From the NCBI GenBank assembly GCA_009829735.1, contig CM020619.1, forward strand, positions 23,151,554-23,215,553: a stretch of DNA of 64,000 nt, in the 5' to 3' direction. The notes under the pieces were generated by a model, which searched no databases, was not told the DNA's origin, and was given only the letters and a program-made list of their open reading frames with translations. This DNA comes from Pyropia yezoensis. Its lineage: Eukaryota > Rhodophyta > Bangiophyceae > Bangiales > Bangiaceae. How positions within the stretch are numbered: the stretch's first letter is position 1; every line of letters starts with the position of its first letter. The translations under genes and the position numbers were made by a program. Positions 48,981 through 61,083 of this stretch are shown here, one piece after another.

Positions 48981-49945
48981 CGGCAGCTGCCTATCTTCCT
49001 CTGACGACGAGCGACGCTGGTCCCGTTGTGTCGCACAACTTTGCCGCGCCTTACCGGGAACGCGATGATCTTTTATTTCATGGAAGTGCACAGCGTGCAT
49101 CTCTAGCGCAAATGATTCTGTGAAAAGCGCCGCGAACGGGTCCCATCTTGCAAAACATACACCGCGTAATACTCCGCAGCATATTAAAGTTGATCCTTGT
49201 TGCTAGTGCTGGGTTCTGCAGGATCTGTGCAGAGAGGACCCAGTTCTGACCCCATTGGTACTAGGCGTGGTGTTAGAAGGGAAGTCCCCGCTGTGCAGGT
49301 GCCTCAGCTGTGGAGCACAAGAAAGGTGAAGATATAAAGCGGCACAGATGTCCTCGTGACCCACCCTAGCCCTCTCCCAGTCGCTGTGTCTTTGTCTTCT
49401 TTGGGTAAGCGAGGCGCGGCTGCGGAGTGGGGCGGTTCTTTTGTCTCTTCATCTTCTGAAGAGATAACAGGAGGTGGGCCTCATTGTATCCTCGATTCGA
49501 GGCTCCCTCCTCACCGGATTCTCAACGCCCACCCGCGGTTGTCGCGATTAAGCGCCCTCGTCTATCTCGGATAGACCGCTCATCTCCTGTCCTACTTTAA
49601 GAACTTAACGCCTGACGCCGAAATCAGTGTCTGAACAAGCACGCGCCACTAAGTCTGGGGCTCGCTTTCTCTCGTGAGCACGCCATGCCATGAAGAACAA
49701 TCGACATTGGTCCTCAGAACAGTTATGCGTCTTTGCTATGTACACCGTATCAGTGCGCTGACAAGTCGTGGCGTGAGCAATTCGCTGCCATCCGGGACAA
49801 GAGAGTCGCCACCGGTTGGAAGGTAGATTTTCGAGCGTGTCGGATCCATGCGCTACGGCCTGTCCGCCACTGCACTACAGGAGTTCGTGCTGGGAATGCG
49901 TACATATACTATTGTTTTTCACAGGCGGAGATGGCGGTGCCATCA
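48981..49945. other. Intergenic, nothing recognised
   Basis: Short frames only, intermediate GC, and no repeat, RNA gene or element end that I can identify. Confidence 0.4.
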
Positions 49946-50396
49946 CATCCATCTGGTAAGGTGGAGGCGTCGCAGCGCGGAAGTTGGCGACTTCACCCTC
50001 CGAATCCACCGCTTCCATTCTCCGTGCTTCGTCAGCTCCAGAACCGACCAGTATATTCTCTGCTGCGGAAAGAACTTCTCAAGACGGTGCACATCGGATT
50101 ATACGTAGATTTTCAAAAACGATGCTGACTCTCTCACCGGGATGGTCGTTCTGAGATTGAACCCGGGTCTTCCGCGTGACAGGCGGACATACTTACCACT
50201 ATACTATGAAAGAAGTACATCTTGGCGACAGATCGGCCCAACCCAACAACAACATTAGCAGTGTAGCGCTCACAATGCATCATCGGAGCTCTTTGCACTG
50301 CTTACGAAGCTTTACAAGCACGAGAAAGTTGCGATATGCGAGGAGACGACCTGCAATGATTTGGCGGCCGAGGCGGCGGCCGAGAAAACGACGAAA
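49946..50396 (-). repeat. tRNA-Asp-containing dispersed repeat, copy 3
   Basis: Matches 44532-44983 over its full length with substitutions and small indels. The tRNA-like part is 50143-50206 (-), identical in its core to the other copies. The palindrome of copy 2 is altered here to GGCGGCCGAGGCGGCGGCCG, which still forms a hairpin. Confidence 0.8.
50143..50206 (-). repeat. tRNA-Asp-like segment, copy 3
   Basis: Same A box, D arm, GTC anticodon arm and B-box-like sequence as the other copies, with the same unpaired T and acceptor stems. The shared decay shows that the family amplified after losing tRNA structure. Confidence 0.75.
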
Positions 50397-53300
50397 GGGG
50401 CGTCTGCTGCAAATGACAGCGGGAGTCGCAGATCCGTCCGTCGACGTTGCAGTCCAATATGAGCTGCCGCAGCTGCTCACGAGGTGGGCGACGTCCTGTA
50501 GAGGGCTTCGTGGGGAAGCCTTCTTGCATGTTAGTAGGCCGGTGGTTGGCTCGAGGGAGCCCTGCCGCGGTCACGCGTGCGCTGCCGCTATGGTGGCGGC
50601 AGGTACGTGTCTTATGGCGGGGGCGACGGCTGGCCGTTCTTCTCCTCTGCGTTCAAGAATTTGTACCTGGGAGAGGCGAACGTGCAGTCATGGGAGCTCC
50701 AATCCGGTTCCAGCGGCAATAGAGGCGGACGCACCGGGACCTACAGCGAAGATAGCCGGGGAGTAGCGCTTTTACGGACGGGCTGTGCCGACAACTGGCG
50801 ATTGGGCGGCCTCGCACCAGCTGAAGGCCAGGGAGGGCGCGCTGGCGACAGGTACGGACGCCGAAGGCACTGCGGTTGCCACAGATGCAGACAGGGGGAA
50901 ACAGGGGCCCCCATCAGCGCTCCCATTGACCAGGGAACGGGCTCAGGAGGTCGTGGAGCAGCCGCTGGCCGCTGGCGACATTCCACTGCGCATCATCGTG
51001 ACTGTGTTTCATCGAAGTGGGAAGGAACATGTGTGAGCGTCGAGGTAGTGTGGGAGGGACGCATGATGCGCGAGGGCAGCTGCGGCATCACATGCCATCT
51101 TCTTGGCCACGCACCAGCCGGAAGGAGACCCGCTCCGCCGCACTTCTCGCCACTTGCGCTCCTTACGCACACCTCACCCGACACCCACCCTTTTCCGCGG
51201 CTCCGCCGTCTCCCTTTGCATGGACGGGCGTCCAGCGTTCTCCACACAATCGGCAAGCAAGTCTCACCACCCGGACGCGCCCTTACAATGCTGGCGCCTC
51301 TCTCGATTGCCCACGTGCAGCAGCATACGAGGCTTAGGGCGGGGCTTGCTGAATGGGGAGCTCTGTGGGGTCGAGATGGCCGTTGGAGCCGTGTCAACAA
51401 CGTCGCTCTGGTTTACAGCACGAGGGCGAATCGGAAATGTTTTCCTCGAACTAGTTCAAGTTGCGATACAAGTCCAAGAAGAAGTTTTTCGCGCAGTAAT
51501 CTCTGGCAGTCAAGCACCCCATTGCGTTCGGCGATGTTCGGACTGCCTCACGCATCCCGATCGCTGCCCGAACGCCGAAAGAGACACGTGGGAAACAAGG
51601 CAACAACAGCCAATCAAAACGCTTCCTCAGCTCAGCGTTCGGGCGTTCGGCCCGAAACCCCCGCGTGTAGAAGGCACGCCTAGTTAAGTGGGCGCTTCTT
51701 GTGCAGCCTGGGTTTCACGGGCTCCCTCGTCTCCTCATTGGCCGACGAAGATCAATTCGATCGCTCTGAGAGGCAATTCTGTCACCGCATTGGCTCAAGA
51801 GCGAGGTGTCAGGCCTTTTTCTTCCTTTGGGCCACAGGAAGTTTAAGAATGTACACGTGTTCACCTGCACCCGTTGTCGCGGCCGTGTGGGGCAGGTGAG
51901 AATAGAAAAGAATGGAAAAGAATGCAAAGAGGAGAGTCAACCGTTCCGCCGAGAACGGCTGCCGGAACGGAACGCCACACCTTGGTGAAGTGCCACCGAC
52001 CCCACCTCATCCCCTCGCAATGCGCCCTAAGGCCCCCACCCTCGCCCGGTGCACCCCCCAAGCGCTCACTCCCCGTCACACCCGGAGTGGGCTAGGTCAA
52101 AAAGGGGTGGGCCGGGCGCAGGGGGCGTCTTTTCACGTCTCGGGGGAGGTGCGGTCCCCCCATGACTGTGACTCTACCACCTGTGGCGGATGTACGGTCC
52201 TCTGCATCTCGGAGGCTTTTCGACAATCATAGTATACATGCGGACGCTTCCCTGGGACATCTCAGAGATGTATGAGAATACTGGGGGTAACAGCGACAGG
52301 ATTGGGGTCATTGATGGGGGAAGGGCTGTCACCTTCAGTCCTCGGCGGGGAGAGGGGTTGAAGGGGGAGGCGTCAAGGCGAAGGGAGGAGGTGGGGGAGG
52401 GGTGGAAACGTCGTCCAAGGAGTGGTGTAGACTCAAACGCGGGGACACACTCACGCGCAAGATCCGGGTGGCCGCGTCACCGGGGCTGCGCCCGACCGTC
52501 CCTCACGGCCTCTGTGGCGTGGAGTGAAAATTGGCGTCATGAAAAAGCCCCAATTTTCTTCTCAGCCACTCACAGGGCTGCATGTTTCTTTGAAAAGGTG
52601 GGTGTAAAGAAACCCAGACTGCACACTTTAACTAGGCGTGAGGCCCCCTGAGGTCGATGACCACGGCTTAGAGAGTCGAGGCCCGCGCACGCGGAAGCGC
52701 TGTATGGATGGTTGTCATGAGATGAACGTACTAGTTCTTTTCGTTTTTTTGATCTACGAATGAATCTAAATATTAGTCTCTCGATATCCGGGCTGTGCCC
52801 TTTTGGATTAATCTAACCCTAGTCCTGAATTCAGACCGTGCAAAACATTCATTCCTCGTTTCTACTGCAAGTGCGGAGACCACTGTTTCGCCTGAGAAGA
52901 GCTGTTCTATCACCACGGTGAGGGCCGGCAACGAAATGAACTCAGGCTTCCTCCGACGCAGCTGGACCGCACCCACCCGGGCCTGCACTCTCCGTTGTTG
53001 TACAACCACTTTCTCCGTCCCCTGCAGCAACCGAGCGAAGGAAGACGAGGTCCTTCTTGCTGATGTTGACTGCAGGAGCTTGAGGTTCGTGCGCACGAAC
53101 ATCAACTTGGTCACCTCATTGCGATTCAGCCTGTTGCGGATGAGAGGGTGAATAACAGGACTTCTACGTCGAGAAGCACTCTCTCAAGAGCACCGGAAGC
53201 CAGCATTATTCCCGCCAGCGCCTTCCCAATCTCGCGCAGGGCCGGCGTAGAGCGGCTCCAAGGAGAGACCGCCAGCCCCAAATGTCCCATGCCGAGGCCA

Positions 53301-54854
53301 CATCGGCCCGTACGTGTTCGACAGAGCGATGTTCAGGGTTGGGTTGTGATGGATCCTGGGTTGATTTGATAATGTACTTATGTGTTGTGATGGATAAAAA
53401 GCAAAAAGACTATGCAATTGAAAACGTATTGGATAATATATAGATTAAGCAGAACGGAAACGAAAAACGTCACGCCCTTGTCTACCATCGCCAAATCCAT
53501 TCAGAGAATCACCAGGATGTCGGCGGGAGCCAGGGCGACTCGCGGCCCCTGCGGCGTACGGCAAAGGTGCCCACGCACATAGCAGATCCGATGTACAACG
53601 ACGCATCCCATTGCTGCAGCCCTCGCGGTGGGCAGGCTGCTCACGGAACGACAGAGGGAGGGAGCGCGAATGCGCGGCGCTCTCGCGTTTGGTCAGCAGT
53701 AGCACCGGTGACCGGACCGTGCGCGTCCCACACAGCTGCTATGAATGCGCACCCGCACGCTTGGACGCCTGCTGCCGACAGCCACTCAACCTCTGCTGAA
53801 GATTGGAGGAGCCTGGAGGGAGAGCTCCTCTCACTCGTGGCCAATGAAGAGCGTGTGCACACGCACGCCAGCAGGAAGAAAGGGTCCTCAACGGCTGGGT
53901 CGTTGCGCACGGAGGGCCCCATTCCAAGAACATTGACCCGGGTTGAACGTGATCGCTCCTCCTGCCGTCCTGGAGCACAGGAAGGGCAGACTAACCTGCT
54001 TGCATGTGCTCACCTGCGCTCCTGTTCAATCGGGTAGGAGTCGGAAAGGGGAGGGGGGACGAAGGACGCTGTGCTGCGCGCGCGGTGCTCATGCCGTTCT
54101 TCTCTGCGCTCGCGCAAAGTCGTCGACCCTCTTGCGCGCCCGCCCCCGCCTCCTCCCCCCCCTCCCCTCCGTCGTACGGAAGGGGCGATGTGCACTTGTG
54201 TCGCCATAGTAAATACATGGTTTCCGTGACTGCAACAAGTGAAATTGCGCTCCGCCGCGTCCCCAGGGGGACCACCGCCGCTCGCTCGGGCCACGCACCC
54301 CGCCCCGACCCCCCTCGCCAGCCTCGTGGAGGTCGATTCAACGCGCGCGCGGTCGGCGGTGGTTCGACCGACCCGTCGCTGCCACTCCCACACCTCCGTG
54401 TGGCCACCCCCACGGAACACGACCACGCGGGCCACCACTCCCTCCAGCCGCGGCCACGCCACCCCCGCCACCCCTCCACCTCGGGCCGTCCTTTCGGTCG
54501 TGTTGGTGGGCACCGCCCACGTGCGCTGCCAAGACCAAGGCCGGCGGCCGCGCGCGCCCACGCCCCAGCCGCTCGCCCGCGTCGGTCGGCCCCCGCGGCG
54601 CGGTGACCCGCGCGGTCGGTCGGTCCGCCGGTCGCTCCTCGCTCCCTTTGCGCGCGGTGGACAGACCCCCCCCCCCGCGACCACCCCCCCATCCACCCCC
54701 CTCTCTACGCACATCCGCTCGGCCTGGGCGGCCGATCCGTAACGGCAGGTGTGGCGTTGGGTCATCCTCCCGCCCTGTGGTGGCGGTGGCCACCGACTGC
54801 GCTCCCTCCTCGCCTTGGTGGTGGGGGGGTGGCGCGTTTCCCTCCCCGTCTCGC

Positions 54855-54856
<2 letters not shown>
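50397..54856. other. Intergenic stretch, no supported gene
   Basis: Frames of 60-370 codons are open here and there (for example 50577-51683 and 51103-51687 on plus), but their translations are Arg/Ser/Pro-rich without domains or good starts and overlap one another. 53370-53460 is locally AT-rich. From 54150 onward GC rises sharply and minus-strand frames become Gly/Arg/Pro-rich low complexity. Confidence 0.45.

Positions 54857-54887
<31 letters not shown>
54857..54887. repeat. Poly-C run, 31 nt, 100 bp upstream of a gene
   Basis: Uninterrupted C on the coding strand of the gene that starts at 54987. It could be a promoter element, a nucleosome-excluding tract or a slippage product. Confidence 0.95.
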
Positions 54888-54890
<3 letters not shown>

Positions 54891-54986
54891 CCCTGGCCCT
54901 CACCTCCCTGCCCCACGCTTGCGTCACCACCCCCCCTTCCCCCTGCTGGAGCTTCCCCCTGTTTTCCGCCCGTGGGTGGCGCCGCC

Positions 54987-55465
54987 ATGGCAGACATGCT
55001 GGGCCTGGTGCAGGCGGCGCAGCGATGGCAGGCCGAGGCGTCCCGCTTTGGCTTTGAGCTCGACTGCCTCCACGTCTGCCCGCGGCCGCTGGGCACAGCC
55101 GCCGGCCCGCCGGCGGCGCCCGCCCAGGCCCAAATCCTGTACGTGCCGGTCCGCACGGGGGCGGCGGCCGCCGCCGCACCGGCGGCGGGCGGTAGTGTCG
55201 GCGTCGGCGTCGGCGTCGGTGGCGTCGGTGGCGGCGGCGGCGACGGTGGCGATGTGGGGGTGGCGCCCCCCAGTGGCGGCGGTGGCGGCGGCGGCGGCGG
55301 CGTCGGGGGTGGCGTCGGGGGTGTCGGGGTCGTCGGTGGGGGTGGCTCGACTGGTGTCCCGTCGGGCGAGGAGTCCCCACTGCCAGTGACGTCGGTGGTG
55401 GACGTGACCACCGCCGACTGGGATGCGGCGGGGAACCCGGCAGCGGGCACCGCCTCCGCTGGCGG

Positions 55466-55502
<37 letters not shown>

Positions 55503-57014
55503 GTGGCCGCCCATGCCGCCGCCGTGCGGGTAGGCGCCAAGCGGCCGCGTTCCCCCGACGGCGACGGCGGTGCTACCGAGGATGCGGGAGGTGGCGGCGG
55601 CGGCGGCGTCGATGTAGCTGCAGAGGCGGCGGCGACCGCCGCGGAGGCGGCTGCGGCCATGGTCGTCCAGGAGGACCACGCGGCCGTGCCGTACGGGGAG
55701 CCACAAGGGCACCCGATGGACCTGGGCGCCCTCCCCACGCACCCGCACGGCGGCGGGGGGGGGGAAGAGCCAGACCTGGCCGCCGCGTCGGCGGCGGCCG
55801 AGGAGGCGGCAGCCGCCGCGGCGGCCGCCGCCGCGGGGCTGGCCCCAGGGGCGCTCATGACGCCGACGCAGGCAGCAGCGGCGGGGGCGGCCAAGCGTGC
55901 CAAGCGTGCCGCCGAAGGGGGCATCCCTGGTAGCGTCGGCGGCACCCCCGGCGGCACCCCCGGCACGGTCGGTGGCGGCGCTGGTGGCGCGTCTGGCACC
56001 CGTCGGTCATGGGCGCCCGCGGAGCTGGCCACCCTCCGCTCCCTGATTGTGGAGCTCGGCTGGGGGGACGCGGCGTTCAAGGCGGCCGCCGCGCGCCTCG
56101 GCACGGGCCGGTCGGGGCACTCGGTAAAGTCCCAGGCCAAGCGGCTGGTACGCAACGGCTCCCCCATCGACGCGTGCGTCGCGGACGTCCACCGCCGGTG
56201 GCAAGCACGGGGGCGGCGGCTGCCACCAGAGGCGGCGGAGCACGCGGCTGCGGCCATGACCGCGGCCGGTGGCGGCTGTGTGCCAGTCTCGGATCTGACT
56301 GCCGTTGGCGGCGTGGCCGTTGTTGACGGTGGCGACATGGCGGGCGCGCCGCCGCCAGCCGCGCCAGCCATGGCGGCGGTTCCCGTCGCACCAGACGCAG
56401 CGGCGGTGGACATGGGGGAGCTCCTCGCGCCGGGCATGACTGAGGCGGACGTCAAGGTGTCAGAGGTGACGGCCATGTCAGACGATGAGGGCGGGGGTGC
56501 AGCTTCTGCGGCCGCCGCCGCTCACCCAGACCCCCACGCCCTGGCGGACGGGGAGGCGGCGGCGGCCGCCGCCGCCGCGGCCGACGCGCACGCCGACGCA
56601 CACGCCGACGCGCACGCGGCGGCGGCGGCTGCACAGGCGGCCGCGACGGCGGCGGCGGCGCTCGAGGCGCAAGCGGTCGCCGAGGCGGCCGCTGCGGCCG
56701 ACGCGGACGCGGCCGCCGCGGCCGACGCTGCCGCCGCGGACGCGGCTGCGGCCGCGTCGGTGGCGGCCGCGTCGGCGGCCGAGGTGGAAGCCGCCGCTGC
56801 CCAAGAGGCGGCCGCGCACCACGCGGCGGCTGCCGAGGCAGCGTCGGTGGACGCTGCGGTCGCTGCGGGGGAGGAGGCGGTGGCGGCCAACGACGGGGGG
56901 GACGAGAAACACGAAGACCTCCCCGCCGTGCACCAGGTGGGGGAGGGGCTGGCGCTGTCGGCGGGGGGGGTAGACGTGGAGAACGACGCGGGGGCTACCA
57001 AAGTGGGGACGTAG
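54987..57014 (+). CDS. Myb/SANT-like nuclear protein, Ala/Gly-rich
   Basis: Encodes 675 residues from ATG 54987 in GCCGCCATGG, a strong Kozak-like context; the frame is open upstream but low complexity. MADMLGLVQAAQRWQAEASR is the non-repetitive N-terminus. Poly-Gly and poly-Ala follow, with two basic nuclear-signal-like stretches (GAKRPRSPDG near 185, AAKRAKRAAEGG near 305). At about 339-395 lies a single Myb/SANT-like domain (RRSWAPAELATLRSLIVELG, then TGRSGHSVKSQAKRL), with tryptophan and leucine positions typical of a DNA-binding helix-turn-helix. The C-terminal 250 residues are Ala/Asp/Glu-rich. It is probably a DNA-binding regulator; the target is unknown. It converges with the gene at 57855-60266. 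Confidence 0.8.
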
Positions 57015-57854
57015 GAGGGCGGGAAGGGGGGGGGGGGATAGAGGGTCGGCCAAGTGCGCGGCAACGGGCGGCGACAAGCGGCCACCACCTGCTCGCCCTC
57101 CGCGTGAGGTGTCACCCTCCACATGCATCTCTCGTTTTCTGTTCTGTGCCTCTTTGCGAGGCACTTGGTGCGCGGCGTACCGCCCCGGCCCGGTCGTCTT
57201 GCAATCCAATCCGACTCTGGGAGGCGCCTGCGCCCATGGATAGTCACGCCGGACACGCCGGCAAGCGGGTGCCCCGGACCGGCGACCAGTGTCCAGGCGA
57301 CCCAGGGGAGCGCCCGCCCTCTGGCGCGGCCGTGGCACCGCACGAAGGAAGGATGGCCACCCATCAACGCGCCCTCACGTGCACCAGTCAACCTCCCCTG
57401 CCGCCACGCCTCGCCCCTTCTCGACGCCATGGCCAGTTCGCGGCTGCCCTGCTCAGCGTCCGCCCCCGTCCTGGTGCGGCAAGGTGTGCTTGGGAGATCC
57501 CAGTGAGCGACTCACTGTGAATAACGGGCCGGGGAGGACCGCCGCCAAACGTAGTGGGAGCTCATGGCCCAAAGAATACACTCGTGCTTACCCACACACT
57601 CGGTCAGATACACACACACACAAACACCACACACACACTCCCGACACAACGAAAAAAAAACGGGCTGGACAATGCAAGCAAGCAAGAAGCGGGTGTCAAA
57701 CAAAAATCAGAGAGGACCACCGCCGGTCGCATACAAGAGAGAAAAGCAGAAGGGGGTCGATTGCACAAAAAAAAAGAGATGGGGCTCGGGTCACGCACAC
57801 GGCTGGCGCGCGCCACACGCCCCCTCCTGCCCCCCCTCACCCCCCATCCCCCCG
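57015..57854. other. Convergent intergenic region
   Basis: Lies between the stops of two convergent genes. It contains a CA-rich microsatellite (about 57595-57650) and A runs (57650-57660, 57766-57775), possible 3'-end signals. No gene is supported. Confidence 0.5.
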
Positions 57855-60266
57855 CTAGACGGATACGGGCGCAGAGTAGCGGTCGCTTTGCATTGCTCCT
57901 GGTGCGCTTGTCGGCACCCCCTCCTCGTCCTCCTCGCCAGACGGCATCTGGTCGTCGCCCGTCAGGTAGGTCTCGCTCCCCTCCTCTTCGCTCGTCAGGT
58001 CATCCTCCTCCTCGCCCGCCGCGGACTCCTCCTCGCTAGACTCTTCAGCGGTGGCGCCCGCGTCAGCCGCGGCTGCCGCCGCAGCCGCCGTGTGAGCCGC
58101 AACAGCCGCCTCGGCCACCGCCGGCTCGGCGACGGGCAGCGTCATGATCAGGTCTTTCTCGTTGCGAGGCAACTGCATGGAGCTCATCAGTACGGCCGCG
58201 TCCGGCGTCAGCGTCCAGATGCGCATCAGGCGGGAGCGCGCAGACATACACACCAGCTGCGGGTGCGCGCCGGGCGCGGTCGGCAGCGCCGACACGACCG
58301 CCACCGCCTCGGAATTGTCAAACGGCGTGAACTGCAGCTTCACCGTCGCCGAATCCACGTCCCACACGCACACCTTGCCGTCCGCACCGGCCGTCGCCAG
58401 CGTGTTGACATCCAAAAACACCCCATCGTTGACACCCATCTCGTGCACCCCGCTCAACGCGTAGTCGTGGGTGACATGCACCTCGGCGGCGCGGGCGGCC
58501 GAGCCGTCCACTACCGCCACGCTGCGCTCGTCCGTAGGGGAAAGCACCTGGGAGCCGCCAGCTGCAGACGGCGCCGCCGCCACGGGGGCAGTGCCTGGCA
58601 GCACAGTCGACGAGTACGGGGAGGCCGTTGGCGGGGGTGGAGGCGCGGTGGGAGAGGGCGGCACCACCACAGCTGACGCCACCAGCGGAGGCGGCGGCGC
58701 TGAGCGCGACGCCGAGACCTCATAGTCGCCGCCGCTGCCGACATCGCCAGAGCCACCAGCAGCGGGCGGCGGCGGTGGTGCCTCACCCGGTCGGGTAGTG
58801 AAGGTCGATGTGGAGGACACCACCGTTGTGCCGTCCGGGCCAGGCGCTGCGACCGTCTCAGTCTCAATCGTCGTCGAACGTACCCGCGGCATCCCGTCTT
58901 CGTCTGTGGTGCGAGCTTCGCGGGTGGCCACATGGGTGCCAAGGACAGCAGCACCAGCTAGGGCAGCCGCCGAAGCGCCCGCCGCCGCGGCCGTCGACGG
59001 CTCGTCGTCCTCTGCGGCGACGGCAGCCGGATCCGTCTCGGAGGTGGTCTCGCTGCGGTCGCTATTGCTGCTGTCATCGTCGTCATCACGACCACCAAGC
59101 ACACCCCGCACGCCACGATCCTCCCCACTAGCCATCGGATCCACTTCGCTCTCGTTCACCGACGACGAGTCCGTCTCCGATGGGAGGCCAGAAAAGCGGG
59201 TCGCGCGCGACGCCGCCGCGGGGCTGTACACATCTTCGGCCAGCTCCTGTGCAGCTAGCCGCGCCTCCACCGCTCGCGCCGCCGCCACCCCCGACGCTGC
59301 AATTGCCGCCTTTGTGTCACTATCCTTCCCCTCCGCGTCACCGAGGAGCTTGCCCTCGTCGTCCGTGTCCAGCAGCCTCATGGAGCCAGAAGCCAGGCTC
59401 CGGCCATCGCGAGAAATGCTGTACTCACTGCTGCCGGCATCATCATTGTCGTCGTCCTCCACGTCTTCGTAGTCCTCCTCTACCTCCTCCCCCTCCACTT
59501 CCTCCTCTGGCGAAGTCTTGGTGATGCCCACCGCAGCACCCGCAGCTGCGACAGCCGCAGACGCAGCGGCCACCCCCCTGGCAACAATGCCACCGCCAGT
59601 TGCCTCCTCCTGCTCATCGTCCACCAAGATCTCGTCTTCGTCTTCCACCTGAACATCCGACGTCGACTCCTCCCCATCCGTGTCGATGATTTGATCACCA
59701 GGTGCGTGGTCACCCTCCTGCTCCTCCGTATCCGCAAACACATCGCTGCTGCGGGCGGCGGCCATCCCCATCGAGTCTGACCGGCCGGCGCTGTCAAAGG
59801 ACGGCTCCGCCTCGGATCGCATCGACACGTCGCTGGGGCGCCCGTGGAACGGGGACTCTGCAATGGGGCTCATCGGCGCCGGCCCCCCACCCGCACCCAT
59901 CGCGTCGGCCGCGGCCTGGGCGGGCCCGACGCCCACGTCGGTGAGGGAGGGGAACTTTGGTACCGGCGCCGCCACGCCCGCGGGGTCCCCCACCAACGGG
60001 GCAACCGGCAGCGCATTCGCCGCCGCTTGCGCGTTGCTGACGCCCACGTCCATGAGCGACGGGAACTTGGGCGGCGCCGCCCCGATGCGCACCGCTGAGT
60101 CTGGGTCGACGCCGCCAGCGGCGTCGGCAGCGCCGGCGGCGCCCTCTGGCATGCTCCCGCGGATGACCGTGGGGTACCGGGGCAGCTCCGGTGCAGGCGC
60201 CAGCAGCGTCTCGCGGATGGCAGTCGGCACGCGCGGCAGTGGGGGGACATCCCTCTCGTCCGCCAT
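57855..60266 (-). CDS. Acidic WD-repeat-like protein
   Basis: Encodes 803 residues from ATG 60266 (MADERDVPPLPRVP); the frame is open upstream but has no earlier ATG with support. The N-terminus carries an internal duplication, PKFPSLMDVGVSNAQAAANA and PKFPSLTDVGVGPAQAAADA (about 64-125). A long acidic, Ser-rich and probably disordered region follows (about 195-330), then Ala and Pro linkers. At about 630-715 one or two WD-type blades are readable: LATAGADGKVCVWDVDSATV and SARSRLMRIWTLTPD. The tail is Glu/Ser-rich. Too few blades are visible for a full propeller, so it may combine with another protein or fold atypically. A scaffold role is plausible; no pathway can be named. Confidence 0.8.
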   Translation of the reverse strand: MADERDVPPLPRVPTAIRETLLAPAPELPRYPTVIRGSMPEGAAGAADAAGGVDPDSAVRIGAAPPKFPSLMDVGVSNAQAAANALPVAPLVGDPAGVAAPVPKFPSLTDVGVGPAQAAADAMGAGGGPAPMSPIAESPFHGRPSDVSMRSEAEPSFDSAGRSDSMGMAAARSSDVFADTEEQEGDHAPGDQIIDTDGEESTSDVQVEDEDEILVDDEQEEATGGGIVARGVAAASAAVAAAGAAVGITKTSPEEEVEGEEVEEDYEDVEDDDNDDAGSSEYSISRDGRSLASGSMRLLDTDDEGKLLGDAEGKDSDTKAAIAASGVAAARAVEARLAAQELAEDVYSPAAASRATRFSGLPSETDSSSVNESEVDPMASGEDRGVRGVLGGRDDDDDSSNSDRSETTSETDPAAVAAEDDEPSTAAAAGASAAALAGAAVLGTHVATREARTTDEDGMPRVRSTTIETETVAAPGPDGTTVVSSTSTFTTRPGEAPPPPPAAGGSGDVGSGGDYEVSASRSAPPPPLVASAVVVPPSPTAPPPPPTASPYSSTVLPGTAPVAAAPSAAGGSQVLSPTDERSVAVVDGSAARAAEVHVTHDYALSGVHEMGVNDGVFLDVNTLATAGADGKVCVWDVDSATVKLQFTPFDNSEAVAVVSALPTAPGAHPQLVCMSARSRLMRIWTLTPDAAVLMSSMQLPRNEKDLIMTLPVAEPAVAEAAVAAHTAAAAAAAADAGATAEESSEEESAAGEEEDDLTSEEEGSETYLTGDDQMPSGEEDEEGVPTSAPGAMQSDRYSAPVSV

Positions 60267-61030
60267 GACGAATGTGGGGGGCAAGGCACACAACGACAAG
60301 GATAGGGGTGACCACACACAGGGTGGGGGGAAGGGGACGGTGACGGGCGGGGAACAAGAGCACTCACTATACCAAACACCGACAGAGACGACGCCGCGAC
60401 AAGTGGGTAGGCGGGTGGGGAGAGGGGTGCCGGGGGGTGACGAGCGGGAGGGGCACCGCCACACGGATGGCGCCGCACCGCCGCGGGTGCGCGGGGAGGC
60501 GGTGCCGGCCGCACGTCGACTGGGCACACGGCCCAATCAGACACGGGACGGGACAAGAGAAAGGCAAACAAACAAGCACGACCCGCGAACACCCCCCCCC
60601 CAGCGCCCCGTTCTGCAGGCAACCCAATGGGCACGGCAGCAGGGCGGGGCGCGGCCGTTGCAGGTACAGTACCTACTGTAGCGGCGCGGGGTCAAAAGCC
60701 ACGGGCACGCTGACGGTGGCGGGGGGGGGGGGGTTTGGTGGTGGTGGCCCGCCGGCGGTGACGCGCTGGCACGGGGGGGGGCTCCCGGCGGTGGCAAGGA
60801 GGGGCGGGACCGCCGTTGACGCGGCCGCCGCGCGCAACCGCGAGCGCCGCGTCGGCTGTGGCGCGCGCGCGCGGCCCGGGCGGGTGGGGCACCCTCCCTC
60901 CCTCCCCCCCCCCCTTCCCACCGCCTCCTCCCCTCCCCACACGGCACACGTTCGGCTGCGATCGGCGCGCGCCGCCACGACGACGCGCCGCGTGCGTTTG
61001 CGTCGCGCCCGTGGAACGCGCCGAGGAAAA

Positions 61031-61083
<53 letters not shown>

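Noticed and set aside
54010..55380. 456-codon minus-strand ORF overlapping the Myb/SANT-like gene start
   Set aside because: Arg/Pro/Gly low complexity, antisense to a gene with a recognisable domain and good start context.
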